The notes under the pieces were generated by a model. It had not been told where the DNA came from. It did not search any database and worked only from the letters and a program-made list of their open reading frames with translations. A DNA stretch of 5,466 nt. Source: Globobulimina sp. (Eukaryota; Foraminifera; Rotaliida). The translations under genes and the position numbers were made by a program. Position 1 is the stretch's first letter. The number at the start of each line of letters is the position of its first letter. The stretch spans positions 1-5,466 of the forward strand of contig PIVH01000554.1 of NCBI GenBank assembly GCA_003354225.1, given 5' to 3'. Shown in pieces: positions 5,239 through 5,466 of this stretch.

Positions 5239-5466
5239 ATGGCCACGTTACTTGCTAAAGCAGTAATATTTAAATCACTCATAAAACAATTATCAAAACA
5301 AGAATTTCTGACATCAATGGGTAAAATATATGATATGGATCAGTTCGACTTACTATCAACAGCATTGTTTAATTATTTTATTCATCCGCCATCAGTTACA
5401 AATCCGAATCCTCATCATTTGGCTAAGATTAATTCCATTTTGTCTCAAATTATGCAATCCAGAGAA
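5239..5466 (+). CDS. 5' part of an AT-rich gene, product unknown (3' end outside the window)
   Basis: From the ATG at 5239 the frame is open for 76 codons to the right edge with no stop. The start is the first ATG after an in-frame TGA at 5203, and its context is favourable (A at -3, G at +4). The protein begins MATLLAKAVIFKSLIKQL and contains MGKIYDMDQFDLLSTALFNY and an IHPPSVTNPNPHHL loop, followed by LAKINSILSQIMQ. It looks like a soluble, mostly helical N-terminal region without a clear signal peptide or known motif. Codon choice is AT-rich like the gene at 2-577 and unlike the cyclase gene. I do not recognise the family. Confidence 0.7.
   Translation, partial: MATLLAKAVIFKSLIKQLSKQEFLTSMGKIYDMDQFDLLSTALFNYFIHPPSVTNPNPHHLAKINSILSQIMQSRE

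Noticed and set aside
1-5466. tRNA, rRNA, CRISPR array, transposon ends or a defence/toxin system
   Set aside because: No cloverleaf, conserved rRNA blocks, spaced repeats, terminal inverted repeats or transposase motifs were seen on either strand.

Overview
The window looks like nuclear DNA of a microbial eukaryote (a free-living protist). The central gene has a eukaryotic-type soluble adenylyl cyclase layout with a PH domain. There are no ribosome binding sites or operon structure, and genes are packed with only about 60-250 bases between them. The readable frames are consistent with the standard code (TAA and TGA as stops, glutamine as CAA/CAG). I cannot place the lineage from sequence alone.

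Layout. (1) Bases 2-577: the 3' end of an AT-rich gene of unknown function, entering from the left edge; its last ~25 codons may be read in the wrong frame. (2) Bases 578-677: a very short AT-rich spacer that must hold the upstream gene's 3' end and the next gene's promoter and leader. (3) Bases 678-4995: one large gene for a soluble adenylyl cyclase (ADCY10/sAC-type), with two class III cyclase domains (C1, C2), a STAND/AAA-like NTPase module, a PH domain and a basic tail. It is interrupted by a single frame change between about 3424 and 3535; counting one surplus base gives 1438 residues. (4) Bases 4996-5238: AT-rich intergenic DNA with a poly(A)-signal-like AATAAA just after the stop and a small GC-rich GGCTGG-repeat island. 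(5) Bases 5239-5466: the 5' end of another AT-rich gene, open to the right edge, product not recognised.

Function. The cyclase is predicted to make cAMP from ATP at a composite C1:C2 site. The two metal aspartates (C1), the adenine-recognising Lys and Ser, and the transition-state Asn/Arg (C2) are all visible. The unusual parts are a PH domain plus a long Asn/His-rich linker inside the STAND module, a degenerate Walker A (Ala in place of Ser/Thr), a Lys-rich insertion in C2, loss of the Arg that binds bicarbonate in human sAC, and no long C-terminal repeat region. Together these suggest a membrane-recruited member of the sAC family that may not be bicarbonate-controlled in the mammalian way. 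The flanking genes are far more AT-rich than the cyclase gene and show no evident functional link to it.
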